Of a stretch of 64,000 bases of DNA, positions 1-11,539 are shown piece by piece (the first letter of the stretch is position 1; every line of letters starts with the position of its first letter). Position numbers and translations under genes: made by a program. This DNA comes from Strongylocentrotus purpuratus. Taxonomy: Eukaryota; Echinodermata; Echinoidea; Camarodonta; Strongylocentrotidae. The stretch covers positions 744,001 to 808,000 of the forward strand of contig NW_022145611.1 of assembly GCF_000002235.5 (NCBI RefSeq), written 5' to 3'. A model generated the notes under the pieces. That model was not told the origin of the DNA and searched no databases. It saw only the letters and a program-made list of their open reading frames with translations.

Positions 1-713
1 TTTTGACACGGTCGTCACCTAGCTGGCGGTCGTCAGCGTAGCCAGTGGCCGGTAGCGTTAGCCCCAAAGCCATGTCCAATTTTTAAACTACATTACTTTC
101 TTCCTTTTATTCACTCTGTACACTCCCATGCCTTCCTTTTCGAGTCTGTAAACAACTTTACAACATGAATTCAATGATGGGCAAGGTTTTACTTCTCATA
201 TGAGAGCGCCCTAACTTCGCGAGTTGATTCAAGCCCAATATGGGCTAACAACTGGCCTGCATACCCGAGCAGAATCATTTTGTGCTCGACAAAGACACAC
301 AGCCTTGGGTAAAGAGGTCCAATATTATTAATTTTTTTAGTTATATTTTTTCATTGACAGTATACTATTAACTATCAGGAATATTGGATGCTCTGTTTCA
401 AATACAGTCCAGATTGCCGCGCAATGAATTATCTCATGCTTCTTGTCCAAAAACCATATCTAACTGGTTTTTAAAACGGTATCATTTTAATTTCCATTTC
501 CTCCTCAACAAAGGAGAAAATAACATTTGATACTCTTTCTTTAACAAGCGGCTCTCTGAATTAGTTAGAATACCTCTTTTGCTACATCTACAACAAGAAG
601 TATTAATATGAAAAAAAATACATGGAGATTACCAGTGTGACACATTGGTCTAGTGGATAGGCAAACGCCTGGCATCTGGAAGGTATCGGGTTCGACTCCC
701 AGCTTTTTTAGTG

Positions 714-749
<36 letters not shown>

Positions 750-2492
750 ATCTTTGAAAAATAAAAACTGATGTTAAACCCATTTTTATCTCACTCAAAG
801 AGTGATAAAATAATTATTGTTGGCAGTAATGTTGATGTATGGGAAAGGGTTCCAAATCTCAATATGTCAATGGATTCCTCAAACAAAATTGAAGAAAGGG
901 CCTATGGTGAGGGGGGAGCAGCTGAGTGTAGGAAAGAGTGTAAGGGAGCCCCTTTGGGGGTCTTTTTTTTTCTTTTTTTTGACACGGTCGTCACCTAGCT
1001 GGCGGTCGTCAGCGTAGCCAGTGGCCGGTAGCGTTAGCCCCAAAGCCATGTCCAATTTTTAAACTACATTACTTTCTTCCTTTTATTCACTCTGTACACT
1101 CCCATGCCTTCCTTTTCGAGTCTGTAAACAACTTTACAACATGAATTCAATGATGGGCAAGGTTTTACTTCTCATATGAGAGCGCCCTAACTTCGCGAGT
1201 TGATTCAAGCCCAATATGGGCTAACAACTGGCCTGCATACCCGAGCAGAATCATTTTGTGCTCGACAAAGACACACAGCCTTGGGTAAAGAGGTCCAATA
1301 TTATTAATTTTTTTAGTTATATTTTTTCATTGACAGTATACTATTAACTATCAGGAATATTGGATGCTCTGTTTCAAATACAGTCCAGATTGCCGCGCAA
1401 TGAATTATCTCATGCTTCTTGTCCAAAAACCATATCTAACTGGTTTTTAAAACGGTATCATTTTAATTTCCATTTCCTCCTCAACAAAGGAGAAAATAAC
1501 ATTTGATACTCTTTCTTTAACAAGCGGCTCTCTGAATTAGTTAGAATACCTCTTTTGCTACATCTACAACAAGAAGTATTAATATGAAAAAAAATACATG
1601 GAGATTACCAGTGTGACACATTGGTCTAGTGGATAGGCAAACGCCTGGCATCTGGAAGGTATCGGGTTCGACTCCCAGCTTTTTTAGTGCTTTTTTTTTT
1701 ATTTTTTTTTTTTTTTTTTATAAATCTTTGAAAAATAAAAACTGATGTTAAACCCATTTTTATCTCACTCAAAGAGTGATAAAATAATTATTGTTGGCAG
1801 TAATGTTGATGTATGGGAAAGGGTTCCAAATCTCAATATGTCAATGGATTCCTCAAACAAAATTGAAGAAAGGGCCTATGGTGAGGGGGGAGCAGCTGAG
1901 TGTAGGAAAGAGTGTAAGGGAGCCCCTTTGGGGGTCTTTTTTTTTTTTTTTTGACACGGTCGTCACCTAGCTGGCGGTCGTCAGCGTAGCCAGTGGCCGG
2001 TAGCGTTAGCCCCAAAGCCATGTCCAATTTTTAAACTACATTACTTTCTTCCTTTTATTCACTCTGTACACTCCCATGCCTTCCTTTTCGAGTCTGTAAA
2101 CAACTTTACAACATGAATTCAATGATGGGCAAGGTTTTACTTCTCATATGAGAGCGCCCTAACTTCGCGAGTTGATTCAAGCCCAATATGGGCTAACAAC
2201 TGGCCTGCATACCCGAGCAGAATCATTTTGTGCTCGACAAAGACACACAGCCTTGGGTAAAGAGGTCCAATATTATTAATTTTTTTAGTTATATTTTTTC
2301 ATTGACAGTATACTATTAACTATCAGGAATATTGGATGCTCTGTTTCAAATACAGTCCAGATTGCCGCGCAATGAATTATCTCATGCTTCTTGTCCAAAA
2401 ACCATATCTAACTGGTTTTTAAAACGGTATCATTTTAATTTCCATTTCCTCCTCAACAAAGGAGAAAATAACATTTGATACTCTTTCTTTAA
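1..2492 (+). repeat. Tandem array A, ~974-bp unit, about 2.6 copies
   Basis: Near-identical units begin with GACACGGTCGTCAC at 5, 981 and 1953, giving periods of 976 and 972 bp. The third copy breaks off near 2492, where the sequence changes abruptly. Each unit contains a GC-rich block with a repeated GTCGTCA, two short inverted repeats (AGCCCA/TGGGCT and CGAGCA/TGCTCG), a tRNA-like module followed by a long T-run, and a GC hairpin (GCCCC-TTT-GGGGG) followed by another T-run. Copies differ mainly in T-run length. The unit is related to array B but consistently different from it. No gene product is recognised. The array runs off the left edge of the window. Confidence 0.95.
636..704 (+). promoter_or_regulatory. 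tRNA-like Pol III promoter module of the array A unit (second copy near 1611-1680)
   Basis: The stretch contains TGGTCTAGTGG, which fits a tRNA A box, and GGTTCGACTCC, which fits a B box, at normal tRNA spacing. A T-run that could stop RNA polymerase III follows immediately. The acceptor and anticodon stems do not pair well, so this is not a normal tRNA gene. It resembles a tRNA-derived SINE head. Whether it is transcribed is unknown. Confidence 0.6.
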
Positions 2493-3239
2493 CTTTCGGC
2501 TCTCTTAATTATCAATAATCTTGCATTTTGCCCCGACCCCCAACATAAAAGAATCCTCTATGTGGGCATTCCATGAACCATAATGCAGAGCCCTACAGAG
2601 GAATTTTTCCTGTCGGGGACCGGGGTGAATGCAATTTTTTATTGCTTTGATTGCATTTTCTCTGTTTGTAATTGTGATTAAGTTATGATAAAACATTGAT
2701 AATTCTCAGTTTCTTTTTTATGGGACGCACTGCATATACTCAGTCTTATCTCAATACTTACGATAAAATATTGCAGAAGACTTTGATATTATCGAACATT
2801 ACTTTTTTTTTTCTTTCTGTTTTTATTGTTTTTTCTCTGAAAATTAACAGAGTAAAAGCAGCAATATAAATATAATATCATCTTAAAACTTCAAAACAGG
2901 CACGCACTCATGCACCCATAACACGCCACACACACACACACACACACACCACCCCACGTACAAACACCCACCATGTATGTATGTATGCATGTATTAATAG
3001 TATATAATGTTCTACGTAAGAGTTATACCAGGATGCATACAGAGAGAGAGAGAGAGAGAGCAAAGAGATATTGAGAGAGAGGCGGGGGGGGGGGAGGGGT
3101 AAAGATAGATAAAAGAAAGTAAACACATAAAGAGGGAGGAGGAAAAGGAAAAGCTAGAGAGAAGGAAGTGGATAGGAAAGAGAGAAAATGACGAGAAATT
3201 AAACTCCTAGACCTCTTTGGAAAGTCAATTTTGATTTTC
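2493..3239. other. AT-rich spacer with simple repeats
   Basis: I see no gene here. The stretch contains a (CA)n run near 2928-2949, a (GA)n run near 3041-3060 and a poly-G run near 3084-3094. Confidence 0.6.
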
Positions 3240-4260
3240 AGAGTAAAACCAGTAGTAGAGGTAGGGTGGAGGGATGGTATAGGTAGGGTAGAGGGGTGGT
3301 GGAGGTAGGATGGAGGGGTGGTAGGGGAGGAGTGGTAGAGGTAGGGTAGAGGGTGGTAGAGGTAGGAAAGAGGGGTGGTCGAGGTAGGGTGGAGGGGAGG
3401 TCGAGGTAGGATAGAGGGCTGGTAGAGGTAGGGTGGAGGGGTGGAAGAGGTAGGTGGTGGAGGGGAGGGAGGGTGGATGGAGGAGAGGTAGGGTGGATGG
3501 AGGAGAGGTAGGGTGGATGGAGGGAGGTAGGGTGGATGGAGGAGAGGTAGAGTGGATGGAGAGAGGTAGAGTGGATGGAGGAGAGGTAGGGTGGTTGGAG
3601 GGGAGGTAGGGTGGATGGAGGAGAGGTAGGGTGGTTGGAGGAGAGGAGGAGTGGATAGAGGAGAGTAGGTGGATGAAGGAGAGGTAGGGTGGTTGGAGGG
3701 GAGGTAGGTGGATGGAGGAGAGGTAGGGTGGATGGAGGAGAGGAGGAGTGGATAGAGGAGAGGTAGGGTGGATGGAGGAGAGGAGGAGTGGATAGAGGAG
3801 AGGTAGGGTGGATGGAGGAGAGGTGGGTGGATGGAGGGGAGGAGGAGTGGATGGAGGAGAGAAGGAGTGGATAGAGGAGAGGTAGGTGGATGGAGGAGAG
3901 GAGGAGTGGATAGAGGAGAGGTAGGGTGGATGGAGGAGAGGAGGAGTGATAGAGGAGAGGAGGGTGGATGGAGGAGAGGTAGGGTGGATGGAGGAGAGGA
4001 GGAGTGGATAGAGGAGAGGTAGGGTGGATGGAGGAGAGGAGGAGTGGATAGAGGAGAGGTAGGGTGGATGGAGGAGAGGAGGAGTGGATAGAGGAGAGGT
4101 AGGGTGGATAGAGGAGAGGTAGGGTGGATGGAGGAGAGGTAGGGTGGATGGAGGAGAGGAGGTGGATAGAGGAGAGGTAGGGTGGATGGAGGAGAGGTAG
4201 GTGGATGGAGGAGAAGTAGGGTGGATGTAGGAGGGGTAGGGTCGATGGAGGAAAGGTAGG
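3240..4260 (+). repeat. G-rich minisatellite, ~20-40 bp units, C-free for 823 nt
   Basis: The region is built from short variants of GGTAGGGTGGATGGAGGAGA and GGAGGAGTGGATAGAGGAGA. From 3420 to 4242 the plus strand has no C at all; this was checked line by line. GGG and GGGG runs recur every few bases. Short open frames across it encode only Arg/Gly/Glu/Trp-rich low complexity and are not genes. Confidence 0.95.
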
Positions 4261-4836
4261 GTATAGCTAGGAGGACAGAAGTGTGCTGGTTGATGTAGGG
4301 TGGTGGTTTATGTAGGATAGTAGTTTAATCAGGGCGGTTTAAGTAAAATGATAGTTGTAGTAGAGGTATGACTGTGTCGGGAAAGGGTACTAGACGAAGG
4401 AAGGTAGCAGATGAAAGACTTCCACACACACACACATGCACTCATTATAAATATTTAAAAAGTTTGAGAAGCTCATTTCAATAGAAATAAAAACAGAGAC
4501 AGTCGTAAGCATTTTAAATTTCAATTTATCTTTGAGCATTACATTTTGTATTACATTACAAAGGGTAATAATAACATTTTTTTTTTATTTGTAAATTACA
4601 TTTGTATTCTTTCTCACAAATTAGGTCATAGGGTCATAGCGTTATACATATCGTTTTTATTGCAATACGTCATGGGAAAATCAAATATACTAATTACGCA
4701 TACATTACAATTGCATTTTTGAGAGTTTCAATGACATTGACATTGTTCACAAATAGATAGACTCAGTAAATTTAGAATGCATCTTTCAATTCACAGTTAT
4801 GAGTATTATGTTGAGACACAAACAATGATATAACCC
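4261..4836. other. AT-rich spacer
   Basis: I see no gene. It holds a short (CA)n tract near 4424-4436 and otherwise unremarkable AT-rich sequence. Confidence 0.5.
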
Positions 4837-4933
4837 AGGGGCGTCAATCCTAAGGCTAGCAACTAATTTCAGAAGTGTCTGTAAACGGAACATAATAATA
4901 CAATGTTTGCCCCAACGATGGATTGACGCCCCT
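4837..4933. mobile_element. Short fold-back (MITE-like) element with 14-bp terminal inverted repeats
   Basis: AGGGGCGTCAATCC at 4837-4850 is the perfect reverse complement of GGATTGACGCCCCT at 4920-4933, enclosing about 69 bases. No target duplication is obvious. The structure fits a very short MITE or an inverted-repeat relic. Confidence 0.6.
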
Positions 4934-5512
4934 ACCCACATCGGTGTGATTGGAGATGTCATATGAAGACATTTGATAAATGTCTCCTCTCGCCATCATA
5001 CCTGTCATGTGGGTCGTACATGGCACATTACGTACAGCTACCATGGTTACAGGTGGCAAGTAGAGTATACCTTGACAGATAACTACACTATCATGCAATA
5101 GTACAGATATTGGATGAACAAAATGAACATCATTATGCCCAATAAAATAAACATCATCCTAGTACCAATTGGAAATAATCCTTAAGATTGTGGAATCCAA
5201 AATCTAATTCTTGTATCATCAGCCAACTTTGATAGGATGAGGACTTTAAAGCTATTGATACAATTAGAAGGGGGTATATGATGGGGGAAGGTAATGATAC
5301 TCCTCACGTGATTCTTTGTTCCTCCCATATGAGTCGAAGGTGGTATATTTGGGAATACGTACATTATTGCCACTCCCTCATAGTGTAATAATGGGAGGAG
5401 CCCATCATTGTAGGAGCACTGCATATATATGCCACTAGCTAGGCTCCTCCCTGTCACTGTATACCTGCATGGGTATGCAGGGGAGGGACCCATTTGAAGA
5501 TGATGTTCTGCG
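4934..5512. other. Spacer with small palindromes
   Basis: I see no gene. It contains a small palindrome, CCTGCAT-GGGT-ATGCAGG, near 5464-5481, and repeated GGGAGG/CTCCTCC segments that may be parts of the fold-back sequence that follows. Confidence 0.4.
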
Positions 5513-5612
5513 TTTCCCCTCCCCTTCTAGCCTTCAACAGATAATGAGAGGAGCAATTGATTGAAGCTCCTCTCTATCTGTTGTGTTTAAGGCTGGTTAT
5601 ACAGGGGAGGGG
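5513..5612. repeat. ~100-bp imperfect inverted repeat (fold-back)
   Basis: Nested complementary arms surround an AATTGATTGAA centre: GAGAGGAGC/GCTCCTCTC, then AACAGAT/ATCTGTT, then TAGCC/GGCTG, then CCCCTCCCC/GGGGAGGGG. RNA from either strand would form a long imperfect hairpin. No coding potential is seen. Confidence 0.6.
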
Positions 5613-8600
5613 TAAATTCACATTTTGCCTTTTTTATCATCCATTGACTCAGGATGGGGGTATTCCCTACCACTGTCCTCTAATTCCTTTTGTTTAGCTC
5701 AACTAGGAGGGGCTCCGTTCTCCCATCCTCACCCCCTTCAATACAAATAAATTTTTAAAAATGTTGTTATGACCAAACGCCCCAGCCCTCTAAAGGGGAA
5801 AGGCACTATAATTCCAAAAGAGAATCCCAGTATACCTTGCTTGCCACCTGTAGTAAACAATTAAAAAAAAATGATTGAAAAAAGGTGCAGGTATTTCAAT
5901 GCTAAACCATCCACTGTATGCAAACGATAAGGATATTTCTATCCTAAAACCACCAAAACCCAGTTGGGGGAAAAGGTACAGAAGAACAGGCTACAAACTT
6001 TGCCTGGCTGCACCAAGCTGGTATGTGCTACAAGATTAATATATCTTCATTGTTATGTAAAAAGCATTAGTTTAATTGTCGTAAAGTGAGAGAGAGGGGA
6101 TGCACTGACTTGATAAAAACATATAAGCCAATTTGAGGAAACACTATACATTTCTCCTATTCCCCTCTCCCCATATTCTGCTAAAATCTTTACATCACAT
6201 CTTGAACATAAAAATGTGTAGTAATAGTAGAACATTCATTACCGATACGACAAACATTGTTGTATGGTAAGAAACTGTCTACCAAAAAAAATCTATACTC
6301 TCTCCTATAAATATACAGTGGATGGCACTATACCAGTCATACATTCTTTTAACCATGGATACCAACAAATATTATTCATGACAGCTTTCAGCCATTATGT
6401 AACCAAGTTTCTCATATATCATATTTCTGTAAAGTGTTTAGAAACATCGCAGATGTGCAGACACTATAGTATTATACCATCTGATGATCACCATTATAGT
6501 GCAAACATCTGTTTTGAGATGAACAAAATAAGAAGCACTAAAAATTGCCAGTTACATGAACAGGCACATTGCCTGTTATATCTCCCGGTATAAACCGCAA
6601 GATGAAGCAGATGAGACTGCTTAGTGGGAACGTGAAATTGTATGGCATGGTTAAAAGAATGAATGCAATTTGCGATATAGCTACGCTTGTGACAGTTCCT
6701 AACTCACCAGTGGTACACACGTATGCATCCATGAATATGGTACATACACCAAGCCAAGCTAACAAGCAAGCTTAGGCCAGGCTTCAGGAGGACTACAGCC
6801 TCCATCCTCATCATAATGAGGGCTCCTGGATCTGTTAACAGGATAATGTAGGGACCTACAATCAAATTATATTACAGTATGATTTTTTACTAACAATTAT
6901 AGAATGATATGGGATATAAGAGTTCCCAACATCTATGGCGTCGTTAATACAATATCAGGTAAGGCAATCATCCCTTTAAAGATATAAATACATGTACATT
7001 TAAAAAGGAAACTTGCGTTGCCTTTTAATCATTTCATATTAAAAATTAACAATGACATAGCTCTTTCACAAACAAAGGAATCACTTTTTTTTTTAAATAT
7101 AAATCTACATTATGATAACAATTATTGCATGATAACTAGTATGACAACCAGTGGAGAACAGAATGTATGATAACAACTAAGATGATAAAGTATGTAGTGC
7201 TCTAACTTAGTTCATGATATTAATTATTAACCGTATCAGACATCTGAGCAGTTTTTGTACAAGAGCAAATACTTGAATATATGATATACAAACTGATGAT
7301 AAAAAACAATGTATTTATTTCTATATTTATGAGTTGTAACAGACATACTAAATTTCCCACTTGCAAGGTACAATAAAACTTTTCATGCCCTTTTTTTTTT
7401 TTTTTCGAGTTCTCTCACAATACTAGGAATTAAAGCATAGCACAATGATGCACAATTTTTATTATTTTTTAATGGTATTATTACCCAACTTAATTAACAC
7501 TTCCACGTCTGGAAATGAAAAAAGTTGCTGATGCAAAAGAGTTTATTCACCCACGTCTGGGTTCATACACCCAATTGCATATTCAGGATTAAATTACCTG
7601 CTGAAACAAAGAAAGATTTTGAAATGTTTTTTTTTTTGTGCAATTTAACCAACAGTTCTTCCATGTATAATTCCATATTGTTGTACTGAGACTCATAAGC
7701 AAAAAGTGACTGAGAATAAATTCCATCTTCGTTCCCGATATTCAATTAATTTCAGATTAGTGATTTTGTATTTTCCTTAAATTCCTCCATCTGGAATTCT
7801 CTGCTTAAACATTGCAAGTAGGATGCTTAATAATAAAAAAATTCAACTGATCAAGCATAGATCCAAGACAAAGAAGAAAATTCGTACATTCATATAGAAC
7901 ATTATACATTTCAATGTACTTTGCATAGCCTTAGCAAACAAAACAACTTAAAAATGCATACATATGAAAATCAATTTCTAGAATTTTGCATTACTGCTAC
8001 AATAGTAAGAAATACTGTTCAGTTATACAATGCCACTGATACTAGTTACCATACATTACAAATATTACACTATAGAATGAAAGAATACATGGAAAATATA
8101 AGCCATAACTATCGAGGTGATCATGAAATAACATCACATAATTATTCAAAACAACTCATCAATCTGGTTTAATCATTTCATGCCTTGTTAACACTTTCTT
8201 GATTATTTCAAAACGGTTTATTAAACAATAAATGCCACAGCCATGTGACCGAATAGACAAGTTCATGGTTAGTACAATAATTTATGTCTGAAATGACCCC
8301 GAATATCCAAAGATCTTTAAAACATGAAGAGGTCCCACTTTGTACATTTTGAAATATTCAATCTTACAGCGATGGAGGTGCTACATAATTGTTTCGCGCC
8401 TTTTCAAAGAATACTTCCACCTGTGTATCACGGAGTACACTGCTTGTGCATGAATGAATAATGATTACATAACTTTCATGAGCAACTATCTAGTATTTCG
8501 TCTCCGTGTATTTCACAATTTGTTCTGCAATGACCTTTATCTGCTCATTCTCAGACTACAACCGTGAACTGGCTTAATGCACAATAATGTCAGAGCTAGA

Positions 8601-10232
8601 GATTATCTTACGATATGGTGATTGTGGCAGGAACTGTTGCCTATTATCATTAATAATGCAACGTGCACTGTGAACAAAATGGTACTCTTTTCAATAGGAA
8701 TATGCAGGTTGCTCTAGCATAAATCTGTATTTGATTACTGATTTTTTTTTAGTATTTTCTTCTTTATTTGTTTTGTCTGTTCATCATTAACTACTTGAAT
8801 CGCTTTTAGGCAATAATATACTGGTAAGATACATTTGTATGTATGTATGGAACTGAAAAGGCTATGCTTTAAACAAATTCCAGATATATTGGATATAATG
8901 GTCCCAAATATAAAGAAAATATGTAGTAACTGAATAAAAAATTAGAAAAATTCGAGACATTTGAGTTATAATTACAAGGAAATAAAAGGAAAGTGGAGGG
9001 GGTTGGGACTGTAAATATAATATAAAATATTCAACAGGAAATCGATGTTAATGAGTAAAAAAATAGTCCATGCAGTGGGATACTAGCTATCTTGCCATAA
9101 TTGTCATGGAATCTACATGTATAGGAAAGTTTTAAAATATAATATCTAGATTTAAAAGTCCTAGATTACAAAGAGTAAGAGAGGAAAACAGGGGAGGGGC
9201 TATTACCTAATCTGAAACCTAAATAGCAGTTTAAAGTATATATATTTATATAAGTATAATTATAGTGTAATGGACAGAGAGAGAGAGATAGAGAGGTGGG
9301 GGCACATCTTTTGATTTGAATATGATGTGCAATAAACAAGGAAATCTTACATTTAAAGTCTTAACCATAAACAATAGAGAGATGGTCGTTCCTTTCAAAA
9401 TGTTGTACAGTGTTAAAAAACAGTATAAAATGGGAAAAGAGCTTGCTGTGAATCCGCTAGAATGTACTAATAAAGAAAAATATTCAAATGAGTAAATCGA
9501 AATTCAAAATCATCAAGACTAATGTAATACATTTAAGACATTAGATTTTGTCTTGTCTAGTTATCAATGTCTTAAATGGATAATAGGAATACTTTTAAAT
9601 AAACCGGACATGGAACATCCACAAAAGTAAATCAATTTTACAAGTAAGAACTACACAAGTTAATAGAGGGAGACAATGCGAATACACTACTACTTCCTGA
9701 AATGAATCTAATAAACAATATTTTAAACGCGTAAATCTATACCTCTAACAAATAATAGAGTGTCAAACAAAACAAGGATTATTTGTCTTGAGTCTAATTA
9801 ACAGTATTCAAAGAAGCAAAATCAAGAAATTTGAGAAATAATCATTAACAAAAAGAGAGAGAGAGAGAGAGAGAGAGGTAACTAACCACTGTATTGGAGT
9901 ATTAAAACAAACAAATCAATGTAATAATTATGAAATATAAGAGAAGAGGGAAAGCCATGTGTATTGTTATTTGAACCTGATATACAAAGCAGAAGAAAAA
10001 GAAGAAGAAGATATATAGAGAGGGAGGAGGAATGGAGGGAGATAACAAATAAATCTGAGAGTTGAGAGGGAGAGGAGAATGATTCTAATTTTAAATGTTA
10101 TGTTTATGATTTAAAATACCATTCTTTTCAGATTTTACTTTTCTAAGAGTGTTCTAAATAATTATGGAAATGAGCAAATTAGATCGTAAAAAGTCACGAG
10201 TATGAGGTGTATGGCTTAAAGAAGTAAAGCCT
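5613..10232. other. Long AT-rich stretch with no recognisable gene
   Basis: The open frames here are short, AT-rich and resemble nothing I know. Only short (GA)n runs near 9276-9292 and 9857-9878 and scattered poly-T tracts stand out. Small exons of an unknown gene cannot be excluded. Confidence 0.5.
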
Positions 10233-10363
10233 CGGTCACAAATGCCATTACGAACTGTTACGAACGCCGTACGAATGATTTTCAGACAATGGAAATTCAG
10301 GAAGACAATGGAAAAACAGGGAGATTCGTACGAAATTATCGTTCGTACGAACCTTTGTGACCG
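10233..10363. mobile_element. MITE with CGGTCACAAA terminal inverted repeats
   Basis: CGGTCACAAA at 10233-10242 is mirrored by TTTGTGACCG at 10354-10363. Several TACGAA/TTCGTA motifs lie inside in both orientations. At 131 bp with no coding capacity, it fits a non-autonomous DNA transposon. Confidence 0.7.
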
Positions 10364-11392
10364 TAGCATAAACAGAATCATTCCTTTTCTCTTCGAACAT
10401 GGGTTACTGTAAACGTGTGATGAATATCACTTTTTAAAAAGTACCATTGCCAAAAGATTCAGAAAACTCGATCGCAACTACACTAAAAGATAAACTCAAG
10501 GGAAATGTCAATACCCTTTTGTATGCCCAATATAGTCAGGTGGCTTAGCGAAATTATCGTTACTCGGCGGATAAAAGCGCCATTTTTGGTACAGGGCTTC
10601 CTTAAGACCTACTAAACAATATTAGCCTAGAACCCCTCGGTACAAAAATAATATAAAGGTGTGGGGGCGGGGCGTCATCCCAGAGCCCCCATATTATATA
10701 TCATGTAAGATCACATTGGTTTGTGGTTGTACGATAGCCTGTTTTTGTACAGCCAGGACTTCCTTAGGACCTATTAAAAGATAGTAGGGTAGAAATTTTA
10801 CAGGAATAATAAGACCCTATCCATTCAAATAAAATAATATTGAATACAAGAAATACAAAGATGTGCATTTCCGGATTAAATATGAATAGTGATGCCACAG
10901 TTTATGATAAATTATTCAAACAACAATAAATCCAGATAAAGTCATAATTAAAATTCAAAGCAGCAAATAATTAAGAGTAAAAACTTACAACTATGACGAT
11001 AGGATATAATGATTTCTTGTGAAACTGAGAAAATACTATAGCAAAACATGCTAAAACAGTAACTTTTGGTAAATGAAAACAAATTCGGAAATCAATTTTT
11101 TGAGAAGAACGAAGATCCCAACACTTATGCAGACCCTTTTCAGTTTTGTTAAGATGAAGATGGGGTATGGAACGGGTCTCTAACATTCCTGGGTGAAAGT
11201 CATGTAAAAAGCTTTCCAAATTTGGTTCCATTCACACAGATTCCTATTGGCTTCATTTTACAGTTCTGTATTGAATTATATATTAAACAATAACATAATA
11301 GAAACAGATCATAATTAATTTGATGCTGGCATTAATAATGATGATAATAAAATAATAATAATAATAATAATATATAAATAATAATAATAATA

Positions 11393-11426
<34 letters not shown>

Positions 11427-11539
11427 GTAATAATAATAATAATAATAACAATAATAATAGATTTTTGTATAGCGCTCAGGTCAGTCAGACCCTAGAGGTA
11501 ATTTGTATAAACTTACAAACAAGAATCAAATTGGAAATC
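10364..11539. other. Spacer with AAT microsatellite and a SINE-like tail
   Basis: There is no gene that I recognise. Two related segments with ACTTCCTTAGGACCTA-type sequence occur near 10590 and 10760. An AATAATAAT microsatellite covers about 11340-11460 and is followed by TTTTGTATAGCGCTCAGG, resembling the reversed 3' tail of tRNA-derived SINEs common in marine deuterostomes. Confidence 0.5.

Noticed and set aside
636..704. Functional tRNA gene in each 965-bp unit
   Set aside because: A- and B-box-like sequences are present, but the acceptor and anticodon stems do not pair, so only a promoter-like or SINE-head reading is kept.
946..975. Rho-independent terminator at the GC hairpin plus T-run
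   Set aside because: The context is eukaryotic. The hairpin is part of the tandem unit, and the T-run length varies as in any microsatellite.
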